A model generated the notes under the pieces. It did not search any database and was not told the DNA's origin. It saw nothing but the letters and a program-made list of their open reading frames with translations. 64,000 nucleotides of DNA from Echinostoma caproni. Its lineage: Eukaryota; Platyhelminthes; Trematoda; Plagiorchiida; Echinostomatidae. Shown one piece after another: positions 20,447-33,773 of this stretch. The translations under genes and the position numbers were made by a program. Within the stretch, counting starts at the first letter, position 1. Every line of letters begins with the position of its first letter. The stretch covers positions 1 to 64,000 of the forward strand of contig UZAN01040127.1 of assembly GCA_900618425.1 (NCBI GenBank), in the 5' to 3' direction.

Positions 20447-23400
20447 CCAACCTAACCACCCTCGTAGTACTATAATAATTTGATCGAGGAATGATCGCCT
20501 CAATGGACATCCATTTACACTTTACTGCAAGCGTCACTCTTTCAGCCTTCGATTAAGTGTCATCTTGAATTCTCTTCTACCTCAAGTCGTTTGTGCCACC
20601 TATTCTTGGAAGTTACTGATCGATGAAGCATTAAAACATTTAAATGTTTGACAACCAGGATTGAACGTTACAATTTGATATTTAAGAGTACTATCAACCG
20701 AATCCAGTACAGATCCTATGGGGTTCAATAAGCATCACCGTTGCAAATTAAAAATTTGAAAATGGTGTGCAGATAGATGTATTGACCAAACTCATGCACC
20801 ACCCTGACACTTTCATCACATTTGTTCCTCCCAACGCTTAGTTGTCTAGCCTAAGGCACGGAATTGAATATGATATTGCCTCCATTCAGATGCAACATGT
20901 TCGTAATAATATCCACCCATGTCTTTGCTTCTGTTGGCTGAACGCCAATAAGATGTACGATTTCTTGATATTGACGAAGATTGCTCGTGTATTAGTTATA
21001 AAATTATAAAACCATAGTAAAATATAACTAGACTTTTCTTATCGAAGTGACTCATATAAATCATGCAGGTATTGTACTTTCATTTAGTCCATATTCCATT
21101 TGCCCTTCTCCATTTTTGAGCACTGAAAGCAATCACTTGCATGGAGTTTACCAATTTGATTATCCAACAGAATTTTCCAGCTTCCTCTCAAATATCACTG
21201 ATAATCACTGTCGAGGTAGATAACCTATCCCCGTTTCTATCACAGGCAAAAGTTTTAGATTACATTTAAATCCCAACTGCAGCCGGGAAATTGAATGAAT
21301 TGGAAACTAGTCTTCAGCCATCCAGAAACTGCATAAATTTGAGAAAATAATATTTCATGAAGCCGATTATTTTTCTTCTACCAACCTCAAATGAGAAGAT
21401 ATAATAAACTTGAACTGTGAAAAATATGCCTTCCGAAAATGCATTTCTGGAGTGGCAGTTATCAAAACTTCTCCTATTAGTGCAAGAAATTTTGTGATAC
21501 CCAGATCGGTGTGTGCAGGAGACCAAAAACAAGGCACTCAGTGTTTACTTCCCCACCAACTCGTTGAGAGGATTGGATGTTTACTTCTTTTGATAAGTAA
21601 GACAAAATTCATTGGAGGACAAGGTCAGTAGATCAGCTTTCTCCGCCTGCTGAATTACTCTTTAGCCACCAATGAGATAAACCCAACTGGACGAGCGACG
21701 CGAAGTGAATTTGTTGGTAAAATCAATACTTGTTGTGCTTTGTTGGGCATTCCATAACGGCCTCAAACCAGGTGGCCTCAGCTGCACTTCAAACTAAGCT
21801 ATCATTTTCCAGTTTCAGTATTAGGAATAGTGCATGAGTAATTGATAGCCAAACAATTTATCAATTTATTAAAGCGAAAATATTTTCACTAATTTGCTTA
21901 TTTACCATACACTGAATCAAGAGAGATATGCAATTTAGAATAAGTTTGTTTAGGCCTATAATCATTCTAATGAAACAGGATTCATTTATTAGAAAGAATG
22001 AATTTTCACAATGCTTTCCATGGAATATTTTCCAAATCTGAGGCCTAACGTTTTAACAACTACAACTTTTATCGGGACACTCAAGGTGACTGTATACAGT
22101 CAGGAATACATACAGTTTACCCATAGCCATCAATATATAAGTATAAAATTTCAAAGTGAAATGAATTTAAAAAAGAGAGTGATGTTACACGAGTATGGTC
22201 AACATCCGTATGCATTTATGCGTTGGTGGTTAAGTGGTTAATGTTAACCAAATAGCAATCTAGATGTTCAGAGCCTGGATTCCTCCGTCACCTATCCTCC
22301 ACATTTCTGCATTTAGCCAAACAAACTTTTATGGCCGGATCCCCTGGAAGAAAAGTGACTATAATTTAATATCCTTATTAAATAAATAAATACATAGAAG
22401 TAAAAGAATGTGCATGATTACGATACCATTATTAATAGTACTGTGATTATTGTTGCTACTGCTAGAAAAATACTACCATCTGTCGTTGCAATATTGGTGA
22501 TATAAATCCACAAGACAGTGCGGGACGAGGACAGCAGCGGAGTGAGGACAGCCGCATATTACGGACAACATTACCGGCATGGTTAAATTGGCATACATAC
22601 AAAAATAGGTTTTCAGAATTCTTACAAGCACACAGGATAATTAGTGGAACGGTCCGACGATGGATGCGCATTTCCCGTAGTTACCATTTTGAACACAGTA
22701 ATTTGCTCTAAGAGATATTAGTCATTTTTTACCGTTGATAGAAACAGTCAATCACGTTCTTTTATGCAATCCAGACGTAGTGCTCAAAACATTGGTTCTA
22801 CTTCTACAATAACTAACACTACGTCTAATATTGGTTCCTAGATTGCTAGATTCTTCATCATAAGTTCGCGAATACTTCGTTATTTATGCTATTTGTTGAC
22901 TTTCTTATTTTTAAGGTTTTTTTGAAGTATAACATTATTATTCACATTTTTCCTATAGGGATCGGAATCCTAATGAAATATTTCAAAACAATGTAGTAAC
23001 CGTAACCACCAGTTCTCTATAACCACGACTGGCAAGATAGCATTGAATTCTCCTTTCATCAATTGTTCACGGTCATTATCACGCCTGGATTTGTTTCACA
23101 AAGCAAGGAGTCATTGTGTTCAGTTAGATACAGAACTCCTGGATCAAATCTCGTACCACAAAATACGTTGATGTCAAAAATTAATTATGCTCACTGCACA
23201 GCTGCGCAATTATCTATTGGGTTTTGGCGATCGAAATTCCCCTCCTGATACCGTACAGAGCTCTTTCACTTTGTGTTGCATAGAACTACTCTATCAAGAG
23301 CCAGATAAAGATGAAGAATTGTATTAAGAGGGTGTAGAGTTTGAATAACTAAATGGAGGCGCTTGAGAAAATCCTATTCGCATATTTTATCATAGCCGGG

Positions 23401-23573
23401 AAACATTTTGTTTTCGTTTTGAACTGCAAAATTGGTCAATCATGGCTGCTTTTCACCTCAGATATAAAAAGAAACATGATTACTGTTGCTGTTTTCCTCT
23501 CTGTTCACACGGCAATTTCCTTATTCTGTCGTTGCGTCGTCCCGTGTTTCGTATTTTGACACTACCTTATTAG
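20447..23573. other. No firmly supported gene
   Basis: Mostly AT-rich. A tRNA-headed repeat is at about 22206-22330. A few coding-like snippets on the plus strand (for example 23200-23325, ending QEPDKDEELY and a stop) lack confirmed splice partners. Chance open frames of this size are expected here. Confidence 0.35.
22206..22330 (+). repeat. tRNA-headed SINE-like repeat
   Basis: TTGGTGGTTAAGTGGTTAATG resembles a box A/D-arm and GAGCCTGGATTCCTCC a degenerate box B. It resembles the head at 19395-19502 on the other strand. Confidence 0.35.
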
Positions 23574-23887
23574 GCTCGTATCTGGTGAGCATTGATGTTG
23601 CAAATGATCTAGTTGTGGCAGTTGCTTTGAATGGGAACAGTTTGAAAAAAATCAGAATATCCCAGAATAAAATGTTTGATGCTGGTTCCGATGGCAGAAT
23701 TTCCGCCACAATTCACTTAACACTTCTCATTGACATCTGTGGGACTACACACAAGCGATACGCTCTAACGACCATTAAAGTTGATTACCTTCACAATAGA
23801 ACAAATAACACACCTCACTTATCTTCTCAGAAGGAGCCACCATTACTTTGTGAAATTAGTATGCCCTTTTCACCAGACAGAAATTCA
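23574..23887 (+). CDS. Candidate exon, extracellular-type protein (part 1)
   Basis: An open segment running from a possible acceptor (TTATTAG, AG at 23572-23573) to a donor-like CA|GTGTAT at 23888. The frame begins near GSYLVSIDVANDLVV and ends SMPFSPDRNS; the open frame itself extends further upstream to 23486. It contains the sequon NRT, alternating hydrophobic residues and RYALTTIKVD, loosely reminiscent of an extracellular beta-sandwich domain such as a degenerate cadherin repeat. It joins in phase 0 to the next segment across a 66-bp GT-AG intron. An open frame of this length can arise by chance in this window, so the phase match is the only real support. Confidence 0.25.
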
Positions 23888-23953
23888 GTGTATCTTATTA
23901 TTTAGACCGTACAATGTTTTGAATAAATCCTTTTGTTTTCAGTTTTTTTCTAG

Positions 23954-24220
23954 ATCACTTTTTGGTACAGTCCTCAGCCGTATCGTTTTAATTCCTCCGA
24001 AGTAACGGTGAACGTGTCCCACGTTCCAGCTGTAGTTCTATGGTCAAATGAACCATGGTATTGCACCGACAAACGGGCTACGCATATCTGCTTGTCACTA
24101 GATCATTTTGAATCGTTACCTAATTTCCACCATGGATGTGTGCACGCAAGGGCATGTGCATCGCGTGATCAAATATCGTGCGCAAAATACATTGCATTTA
24201 TGTCCTGCTTGAGAAAACAG
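23954..24220 (+). CDS. Candidate exon, extracellular-type protein (part 2)
   Basis: Begins after TTTTTTTCTAG with ITFWYSPQPYRFNSSEVTVN and runs 89 codons to CLRKQ followed by CAG|GTCAGG. It starts and ends in phase 0 and is cysteine- and histidine-containing, with sequons NSS and NVS. The frame would otherwise continue to a stop at 24275-24277. No family recognised. The neighbour at 23574-23887 is the natural upstream exon. Downstream partners were not found. Confidence 0.27.
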
Positions 24221-27200
24221 GTCAGGTACAATCGGTTCATTCTCACCCACGCGAATACAGGTAAATGGCATTTGTGAATATAGTCAGGTAACCGATTGAT
24301 CAATAAATAATCCAACGAGGATGCTCAAAAAATCATATTACTCGGCAATTGATAGTGTTACGAATTACGGATAGATGAAGGTTCATGGTGTGAATGTATG
24401 GTTCATCAAGTGTACGCTACACAGATGCGTGCGATCCAATTAGAGATGTTTGAGTGATTACAACTCTTAAAATTAACAGAGCAGCGAGTATTCCTTCCGT
24501 ACAATGCAAACACTCTCATTTTCATTTATATTAAGCAGCTTAAAAACAGATTCTTGCAAAAGATAAAGTGGATGTGATCATACCAGTCATCGCCTGTCAG
24601 TACACATAAAGTGCACCCTCGGTAGACTGTAGAACGCCATTGAAAACGTACAGAGAACCACAAATACCTCTTTTGTATCTGTACCAACAAGTTAATGAAA
24701 TTTAGTACACCATCCGTAGCAGAAACTTGAATTCACAAACCCTCAGTTCTGCTTAGGTGGAGACAAATAAAAAGAAACTTCCACTGATCTTCAACCCAGG
24801 GATTTAGTTTTATAGTGCTATACACGTTTTGTTTGCCATACTCAGTGGTTACATTATAACCGCTAACGTTTCCTTGGAGTATTGTATCAGATCTTGTGCA
24901 TCCCTATCATCACCAGTTGCTGCCTGCCCACTCACAGCGCCAAAGCCAGTGTTGTGGTCGTCCTGGAAACGCTGCAACCATTCGTTGAAAATTAGGATGT
25001 CGGTTTGGAGCAAGCCACTCATTTGGACAGTGTATTCACCAAAATTGAACCGGAGGTGGGAGTGTCCATTAGTACCGCCAGCTGAATCCCCTCCGATGTA
25101 AGATTATTGCCTGATGACTGATATTGCGCGGCTGCAACCAGCCAATTTGGATGACTGTGAGAGTTTTGTTTTGTCTCTACCTCCAGGCTCTGGTGATTTT
25201 CACAGATAAAATATGGATCCGTTACCTACTGACCCCATGTATCTGTGGAGACAGGGACTGGCGCATATCAATTATGATTTACATCAATCGAATGATTTTC
25301 AGTACAACAGTTAGGTATTTATTCTGTTTACTTGTAAAAACACTGCAAAAGTAGATGAGTGCACTGCAGGACATGTGAATGAGGCGTATCGCAAGCGAAA
25401 CGGACTAACTAATGCCAGAGGTTTGAATTATGTGGTTCATAGCTTGGGCGGTGATGAATGTTTCCATAATGCAGCATCAAAATAACTACTGATTCATATG
25501 TTGTTGGCTACTTTGCAGTGCGTAAACATTCTTTGACTCCATCCACAATCGAATAATTATCGCTGAAGTTCGGTCCAGTTCCCAAATCATAAGTGAACGT
25601 GGCTGCACACAGGTGCACTAACTGAATTTCTTTGATCGACTTAACAGGATTAGTATCTAAGTCGAAACGCCTAACTCCAGTGTAATTCACGAAGCTAGGT
25701 TCATTTTTGAACGATTAAGTGTTGATCGTACGTTGCAGTGTGTGAAGCCATTAATTAAAGAATAATGGGAAATGAAGCCAGAGCGTTTTAATACTAAAAT
25801 GTTCATTGCAGACTGATCAGACTGATTTAACGTGCACTTTAATTTTTTTTATTGCCTGAAGCAGTCAAACGCTAAAACGGATCGTAGCTCGAACAAGGTT
25901 TGTTACGTCATATGCCATACGCCATATTGCAGTATCATCATTTCAAGAAACTCATCTTTGCGTGATATCAGAATCTCTTTCGTGCCCACGAGTACAATAG
26001 GCGAGACTATTCCTAATTACTTCCTAGTATTTGTTCACTGATTCATTAGTTTATTTTGACATTCGTCTATTCAGCATTTGACCTAAATTGCCTTCACCGG
26101 CTATCACTTGTTCAGGCGTATGCAGGCGTGTGCATGCAAAGACAACCCATATAAATAAAAACTTCACTGTGTGATCCGAACTCTGTTTCCTTCGTCCTTG
26201 TCCTGCCGACTAGCTGTTGACTAACCGCTCTCTGTTTGGCCAGAATCTTTATCTTCTTTGAAATAAGCAAACCGAGATCACTACAAGCAATATAATCCAT
26301 AGTTAATTTCCTGTTTTTCGTTGGAGGACCAGTATCCAGGTAGTTACTAACATGATTCTGCCTCTGACTTGCGATCGAATGTGTTAACTAAATATCCAAC
26401 AATACTTATGTCTAAGAATGATGACAAGTCCATCACTTGGGTTGGCCAGAGTGAATACATTCTCTATGCCCACTGGTTTACTGGGGTATGCAGAGTTCCT
26501 CGCCCGATCAGCGGCAAAATACAATTTTTTGTGATTCCCTCGGTACTCATGAAGGTTTCACTATCTCACAGGTTTACTCCGTTGCAATGCTCTTTATCTA
26601 CGGGCAACTCAATTCAGCTCGGAATTGGGGGGATAACCCCATGCACTGCTTCAATGTAACATCATTGACTGATTTACGTTTTAACTGACTGATCAAGCAC
26701 TGGGCGCATTCTTCTTCGCATTATCAGCCCCAATTGCCTAATTGTCTGCTTACTACAGATTACAATTATACACCATGTTTGCCTCACTTTCTGTTACACA
26801 TTAGCATACTACACGTTGCATGGACAAGCAAAAATATCCCTATTTCGTTTATCTTCGTGGTACCCACCTCACGCCATTCTAAATGGACTCGTTGGAGCAC
26901 GTATTGGCCTTAGAAACAATTTGAGTAACGACATGAAAAGTGCATTTCTTAGTTCATTCCGTGCGAACCACAAGTTGTGTTCGTGCGTCTGTGCGTACAT
27001 GTGATCAGTCCAACCTCATGTTTTGTTTACGCCGTTTGAACTCTGGTCATCCAGTGCATGTACCCGTGGTGTAGCGCTCATTAAACAGCGTTCGGGAGTG
27101 ATAAGCGGATCATCGTGATCGTTAAAATCTGAGGAAAATTAAAACGTCAACATAATGAATTGCATAAATCACCAGCAAACAATCTCAATGAATGGCTCCA

Positions 27201-27932
27201 ACCCTTTTGGAGATGGGTGTGTTCAAACTAATGGACAGCTGTATCCAAATCAAGCAGATTTCGGTTAAGTATGACTCAGGTGAACGAAAGAAACGGCTAT
27301 TAGGAGAGGACCCAAATGGCAAATAGGAGTCGATTTCCGAACCAAAAATTAGTCCTAAGCAAACTGTTGCGAACTGGGTCAAGTAATACTTGGTTTGGAC
27401 ATTCAATTAATATACTTGGCACACAGTCTGTCCCCGGACAAGTGATATATATATATATAATGGAAACCCCAGGATGAAAGGATTCAGTCTATAGATGGCT
27501 GTGAATGAGTAAGTTTTGATTGTTGTGAATCAACAGGGCATAAGAGGTAGAACAAAGCAGTGTCAATTTAGCATAATACTTTGATTCATTTGTGATTGCT
27601 AAACATATTACTACAGCAGATAAGTTGTACAGCTGGTACAAAGAAAGACATAAATGATTTGACCAATCAACGTCTTTCAAAAGTCTTTCAGTACTCGTTA
27701 CCGGAGGTGGAATTACGTGCCCATTTCACCAAAGCACCGGTTATTACCCTGAGTCCGGTTAATAAATTATCAATCTATAAATATTTGCAAATTGTTTATT
27801 CCTGCGAAATATTGTACATGAACCATATAATAAAAATATTAAAAAAACTAAGATTGCTCACTAGTTTATTTCGTCTCAAATAAGTAACATTTTCATTTGT
27901 GCAATATATGTCGATGCGGTTCTTGTGGACAG

Positions 27933-27999
27933 AAAAATGGGATAAGTGGAGCCTTTCTCAGTCCATTTGAGAACAAAACCCGGCAAATGGTTTGTGTGG
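27933..27999 (+). CDS. Candidate exon with sequon, upstream of a 40-bp intron
   Basis: A 67-nt segment between GTGGACAG and the near-consensus donor G|GTGAGT at 28000. It encodes KNGISGAFLSPFENKTRQMV and CV, with an NKT sequon. If the exon extends upstream instead of starting at this acceptor, the frame adds CRCGSCGQ. It ends in phase 1 and joins in phase to the segment at 28040 across an intron of only 40 bp, a size typical of short trematode introns. Function unknown. Confidence 0.28.
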
Positions 28000-28039
28000 G
28001 TGAGTAATTATCGGATTTTGTTTCTTCCCATGATCCAAG

Positions 28040-28290
28040 GAAACAATGTGAAATCAGTGGATTTTGACACCATTACTAGACGCATTCACCTAAAAAATCT
28101 GATATCAGATATCGAACGGCTTGAGAGTATCAGGACGAAAATCGGGCATTTGTTTTTTGAAATTTTCTATCACCTGGTTGGTAGATTACCGATACGGAGA
28201 CAAATGAAATTTACTAGTGTAGTCAGATCATTTAGTCAGATCAAAATATGTTTAACCTGGTTATATCCCTCGAGGCTAATGTTAAGCTGA
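28040..28290 (+). CDS. Candidate exon, downstream of the 40-bp intron
   Basis: Starts after CCAAG and reads (G)NNVKSVDFDTITRRIHLKNL, then SDIERLESIRTKIGHLFFEI, to a stop at 28288-28290. The first half is charged and helical, the second hydrophobic and basic. The true 3' boundary may be an earlier donor. No family recognised. Support is phase compatibility with 27933-27999 and plausible composition only. Confidence 0.25.
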
Positions 28291-28344
28291 GTGAGGTGGG
28301 ATTTCCGCGATAAGCTTGTAAAACGCGTATGGCGACGTCGTGTG

Positions 28345-28450
28345 TTCGTGTGTTCTACCTGTGATTTATCAGGTTTCATCCTCAATGAGGTGGATGGGTC
28401 ACAATGCTGATGAAACCCAATTGGGTTTCAGCAGCTGCGTAATGCTTTCT
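28345..28450 (+). repeat. Degenerate tRNA-headed SINE (family A)
   Basis: TGTTCTACCTGTG, then ATGGGTCACAATGCTGATGAAACCCAA, aligns with the body of the better copies at 35260 and 36060 (GGTCGATGG...CACTGCTGATGAGACCCAACC). The tRNA head is largely lost. Confidence 0.4.
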
Positions 28451-31378
28451 ATTCTTTTAATCCACACTTTCCATCTTTCTGTGTTTAAAGAATCCCCCTC
28501 ACCTCTTAAATGCGACGTTAAACATTTCTGGTCTATCAATCGGACAATAAGATAAATTTCGAATTAAACCTCATGGAAAATAATTATTATTCAATGAGAG
28601 GGGAGGTTTAAGAAATTCTATGATTAACAACTATCCTAAAATTCCTTGTAAAATTTGTACCGATCACTAAGTTATTNGGCCCCCCCCCCCCGCACACACA
28701 CACATCTAGCTCCTAGTAATGCGCGGAATCATCCAAAATAATCTAATCATTTCAATTGTTCATTATACATTGATGAATTTTCCATCATTATGAAGCGCTG
28801 AAAACAAGCTTTCCGTCCTGCTATGTTTCAGCCTCATTGTGCTCTGTGGGTCATTTTAGACACATACCGTCAATAAAAATGTTCCTTGACATGGCACTAT
28901 TTGTATTAACGTTACTGCTGCAGGCAAATAGACTTGTACTTCGGAGAAAAGCTCATTGTACACCTTGTGTAGATCCGCAGCTAGGCCCCGGCTAAAATTC
29001 AAAAATATATTATGTATAACGACTCGTTTATTTTCCAATTACTTGCTTTCAGTTACAGTGGAAATCAAAATTAAGATTAGCAATTATCGCTTCTAACAGT
29101 ATTGTTTAAGATATTGCACTGGTCGGTTCTGAGAAGCTCAGTCGATCAGTAAATTCAAAATGTTCGAGAAAACCACAAATTGATAATGTAAGCCTGACCT
29201 GTGAATCAACGGCTCGAACAAGGCCACCAAATAAACTCCATATTGATCTGTCAGCTGTCTGGTACCCCGCTCACATCAAAGTGTGGACCCGGGTATTACT
29301 ACGCTTGCATCTGCTTGGTCTTCTACATGATGTTCCCGCGGGTCAGTCGCATAATTTCAACAATTTACCCTATCACTGGTATCGGGTCATAATCTTAACT
29401 GGATGCAATTAGCAGATCGCTATCCGGTACTCAACGGGTAGTGACTTGAGGCTTGATCTGTTGAACTCAGACCTTTCTCATACCTGAACCTTTGGACTAC
29501 AGAGAGACTTATCCATCACATTTGAAACCCTTTAGATTGATATATTTTGTCTCTTTCAGACACTGTCGAAAGATTCCAGCACCGTCGTATGAATGATATG
29601 ACCATCAAGCCCTAAACTCAAGTAAAATGTACACCCTTCTTCTGGAGATCCATAGATTTGTGCCTCTAATCAATCGGGCATTAGAGTGGCTTTGAGCTGT
29701 ACGACCAAAATCGTTTTACTACGGTGGATCCATGTCACCAGTAGAGTTAACAGGTTCATGCAAACTAACTAATAATCTGGGGGTCAAATTTGGACTTTTC
29801 TCATCTCAACAGAAGCTCAGATCGACAGTAGCTCTCGTGTAGCCATAGATCGCTCTCACCAGGAACTCTACAACACTTGAGCTCATCTCTATAACGGATA
29901 TAATCCTTGCTTTTCAATACCTGAATATACGCGTAAGGGAAAATTCAATGAGCAAACGTCACCTGATCAGCAATGTGAGCACGTGCATAATACACATAGG
30001 CTTCTAGCGTTCACTGTTCTCTGGTCACTATCTTCTCCTAGACGGTACCTCATTTCGGAACTCGAAAAAGCAGGAACTTGGCACCCTACTGCTGTGGTAC
30101 GATTAGTCAAGACTGGATCACAGTGCGAAACTTTATAAATGATGCAGAAGTGTAACTGACGTCAGATGGTACTGGTCTACCAATCTAGACCCTGACCACA
30201 CATAAGTAACATTTAATCTGGTTGGTGTAATCTGATCTGCTTCAAAGGACTATTTTAGCACCTTTATCTGACTTTGACCAAATAGCATCTCGGTTTTTCC
30301 TCAAATCTTTCAAACGTTCCCGGTGCTGTACGATTACTAACTCTTTTGGTATAGGCTTACTCCCGCGGAGTTTACAGTACATACGTGTTGAGTAGAGGGA
30401 AAGACCTGAAATCAACTTTAGTCAACAAACGCTATAAACTCCTTGGGAGTAAACCAGTACTAAAAGAATTTGTAACCGCACAACACCGGGAACGTTTGAA
30501 GGATTTGAGGAAAAACTGAGATTTTATTCTGGCATGCCAAATAAAGGTGTTGGAATAGCGCATTTGAATAGATGAAAGTATGTTAGTAAGATGAACAGTA
30601 TCAGTGACACCTAGAAATTTCATAAAATAGCCGGAGAGAAAGATGAAATGGGACAAATAGAAAAATTATATATAATCGTCTAACTTTCACCGTTGGACAT
30701 CCAAACGGTTTCCCACATGACTATCTTTGGTAGATAAAAAACATCCTAACAAACCGATTTTCACAACCATTTGTCTTTTTGCTGCTCATAAACAGTGTCC
30801 CGAGGTTCCTTCTGTAACAGTTCATAGTCAGTCAGTCAGTCAGACAATGAACATAGTGCGCTCACAGGAAATACATGATCCGATGGCAGAAATGCACATT
30901 TTCTGTGGAAATAAAAATCCCGATAATGTGGAGAAAAATTTCATCCATTTCCTTTATCTACCGAACCACAGTCAAACAAATAAGGAGAGAAACATTTTGT
31001 CTCCGAAACCCTTGGGCACTTACCTTTGAGCCATCAACCATTGATTTCTTTCTGAATTCATTCCCGTGCCAACACAGCGGGGGAAATGTAGTCTAATTGT
31101 CTGATTCGTCGCCATCCCGTCAGTCTGCCTGTGCAGTTCGTCTTGTTGCGTTGATAAAAAGATAATCACTTCACCGGTTGGGCAGGGAGGGAGGAGGGCG
31201 GGCGGACGCGAAGGCATAGCTCTCATGCGTGAGGTTTAATTACTGATCAGCCGGAACGTGTGGCCATCGCCTCGAGAAAATAAGTTCCCGACAAGCAAAT
31301 AATATGCTGTGTGTAGGCACGTGCTTGTGCTATTTCTCGACAGTACTGTAGGTGAATAAAACGATATACACAAGTCAA
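28451..31378. other. No supportable gene; simple repeats
   Basis: Contains the single N at 28677 followed by a C homopolymer and a (CA)n run (28679-28705), and a short (CAGT)n run near 30826-30843. Open frames here lack motifs. Confidence 0.4.
28679..28705. repeat. Poly-C and (CA)n tract beside an N
   Basis: About 13 C bases run into alternating CA dinucleotides immediately after the isolated N at 28677. Such tracts stall sequencing and explain the N. Confidence 0.8.
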
Positions 31379-31953
31379 ACCAAGTTAAGTCAAGAGTGCA
31401 CTTTATTCATCCAATGTGGACAGAATTTTCAGTGAAAAGAATGTTATCGCTTTTGCTTTGGCATTGCACGCTACTAAAAATTAGCTTTTAAAAATGACAA
31501 ATAGTTACTGAGATGAAAATGAATCGGAAACCGAGAACGCGTAAAAAAATAGAGAAAATTTCAAGGTGAAAATTTACATTAGTATATAAAGGTTTAAATT
31601 TATTGCGGGTTACAGAAGTTGCAATGGAGCTAGATAGCGCTATGTGTAAGGAATGTGACGCCTCGGACAAGATGGAGCCACACAGACGGTCACACACATT
31701 CAGGTGATGGTTCACAATGGAATCAACCAGCTCCTCATAAGATACAGCTTCATAACCAGAGATGTTTTTCAGTGGGCGTCTAATTAGACAGTAGACCGGG
31801 AAAGATAACGGATGAACAGTAGGTCTAATGGCATAAAACGCATGAGAAAATAAATTTGGAGATGATATACAATGGCACCCTCAAATACCGATAGCGTGAA
31901 ATATAAAAGGTCAACTTTCTGACTTTAAGAAATGTTTGTTCTATGTGATAAGA

Positions 31954-32980
31954 CTATTTGAGGCCAGCAGACACGAAGCACCCAAGATATCTGAAGTGTT
32001 TTATTCCTTCAAATTTTAAGTTATTGATTAAGATATTGGGAACAGATGATCCAGAAAGAGTTGATGGCCTACGGTCAATGGAACGCAAAATTTTATTGCG
32101 TTTATTAGGGTTTAAAGAAAGGTTAACATGATCGGACCATTCACAAATAGAATTTATGGCTGATTGAACGGGGGTAGATGAAGAGTTGTTGTTGTGAGAT
32201 GCGCCAACAACTACTATATCATCGGCATACTTGATATTGAAAACGTTTGGGGTGACTGGCAAATTTTGGGTATAAAAAGAGAACAGAAAAGTGGATAAAA
32301 TTGCACCCTGCATTACACCCTGATTTACTGTAACAGTAGAAGATCTAATACCTTTGAGACAAGCGCATTGGCGTCGGTCGGTAAAATAGTCGTGCATCCA
32401 ACTCAAAAGATGTGGTGGGAAGTAATTTTGCCGTAACAGTGTCAACAGGATGTTTCTGTCGACCGAGTTAAACGCGTTTGTGTAGTCCAAGAAAGAAACG
32501 TGAACAATTTTGTGTTTTGGTCTATAGTGGATAAAATAGAATGTATAAGACAAGCAACCGCATCTGAAGTAAAGCGACGCTTAAAATAAGTAAACTGACT
32601 GGAATCACTAGAATCAAGATTAGAGAATAGGTGCTTAATAATAATACTCTCAAAAGTCTTAAGTAATACTGAAGATGAGGCAATAGGCCGAAACTTACCC
32701 TTTTCTTTCTTAGGTACTGGAATAATGCGCACAGCAGTCCATGTGTTAACTAGTCTTCCTTCTGGCAGACATCTTTTAAAGATAAATAAAAAAAGTTTGT
32801 GCGAGGTGGTTTGCACATGTTTTAAGGATCACTGGGGATAACCCATCAGGAACAGCGGATTTATTTCCATTGACAGCATTTAACTCCTTTGAAACTTGCC
32901 CTATTGTGACAGATATATGAGGGTGGAAATCAAGTGACGTTGTGTTTTTCACTTAAGCAAATGATTTGTTGAGCTCATTG
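31954..32980 (-). pseudogene. LINE reverse transcriptase, frameshifted
   Basis: Two overlapping frames together form the RT. The first contains VNTWTAVRIIPVPKK followed by KFRPIASSSVLLKTFE (fingers). The second, after a shift near 32500, contains VSFLDYTNAFNSVDRNILL (block A with its catalytic aspartate), VNQGVMQGAILSTFLF (block B; the family usually has PQG where this has MQG) and IKYADDIVVVG (intact YADD). It ends LGCFVSAGLK and a stop. Upstream, ELNAVNGNKSAVPDG continues the protein to the gap edge region. The catalytic residues survive but the frameshift and stops abolish function. Confidence 0.87.
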
Positions 32981-33058
32981 ATCTCACATGAGACTGTAGT
33001 TGGTATAGTTGAACGACCACAGAGCAACTTCAGTTCGTTCCAAAGCTGACGGCACGAT

Positions 33059-33773
33059 NNNNNNNNNNNNNNNNNNNNNNNNNNNNNNNNNNNNNNNNNN
33101 NNNNNNNNNNNNNNNNNNNNNNNNNNNNNNNNNNNNNNNNNNNNNNNNNNNNNNNNNNNNNNNNNNNNNNNNNNNNNNNNNNNNNNNNNNNNNNNNNNNN
33201 NNNNNNNNNNNNNNNNNNNNNNNNNNNNNNNNNNNNNNNNNNNNNNNNNNNNNNNNNNNNNNNNNNNNNNNNNNNNNNNNNNNNNNNNNNNNNNNNNNNN
33301 NNNNNNNNNNNNNNNNNNNNNNNNNNNNNNNNNNNNNNNNNNNNNNNNNNNNNNNNNNNNNNNNNNNNNNNNNNNNNNNNNNNNNNNNNNNNNNNNNNNN
33401 NNNNNNNNNNNNNNNNNNNNNNNNNNNNNNNNNNNNNNNNNNNNNNNNNNNNNNNNNNNNNNNNNNNNNNNNNNNNNNNNNNNNNNNNNNNNNNNNNNNN
33501 NNNNNNNNNNNNNNNNNNNNNNNNNNNNNNNNNNNNNNNNNNNNNNNNNNNNNNNNNNNNNNNNNNNNNNNNNNNNNNNNNNNNNNNNNNNNNNNNNNNN
33601 NNNNNNNNNNNNNNNNNNNNNNNNNNNNNNNNNNNNNNNNNNNNNNNNNNNNNNNNNNNNNNNNNNNNNNNNNNNNNNNNNNNNNNNNNNNNNNNNNNNN
33701 NNNNNNNNNNNNNNNNNNNNNNNNNNNNNNNNNNNNNNNNNNNNNNNNNNNNNNNNNNNNNNNNNNNNNNNNN
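33059..33773. other. Assembly gap (715 N)
   Basis: A run of 715 N within the LINE. The length is probably estimated rather than measured. It falls where the endonuclease-to-RT linker should be. Confidence 0.99.

Noticed and set aside
24840..25694. Two minus-strand open segments with protein-like composition (one containing NYTGVRRFDLDTN, the other FNFGEYTVQMSGLLQ).
   Set aside because: The available donor and acceptor sites do not join them in a common phase, and no family was recognised. They may be real exons with other partners, but this cannot be supported.
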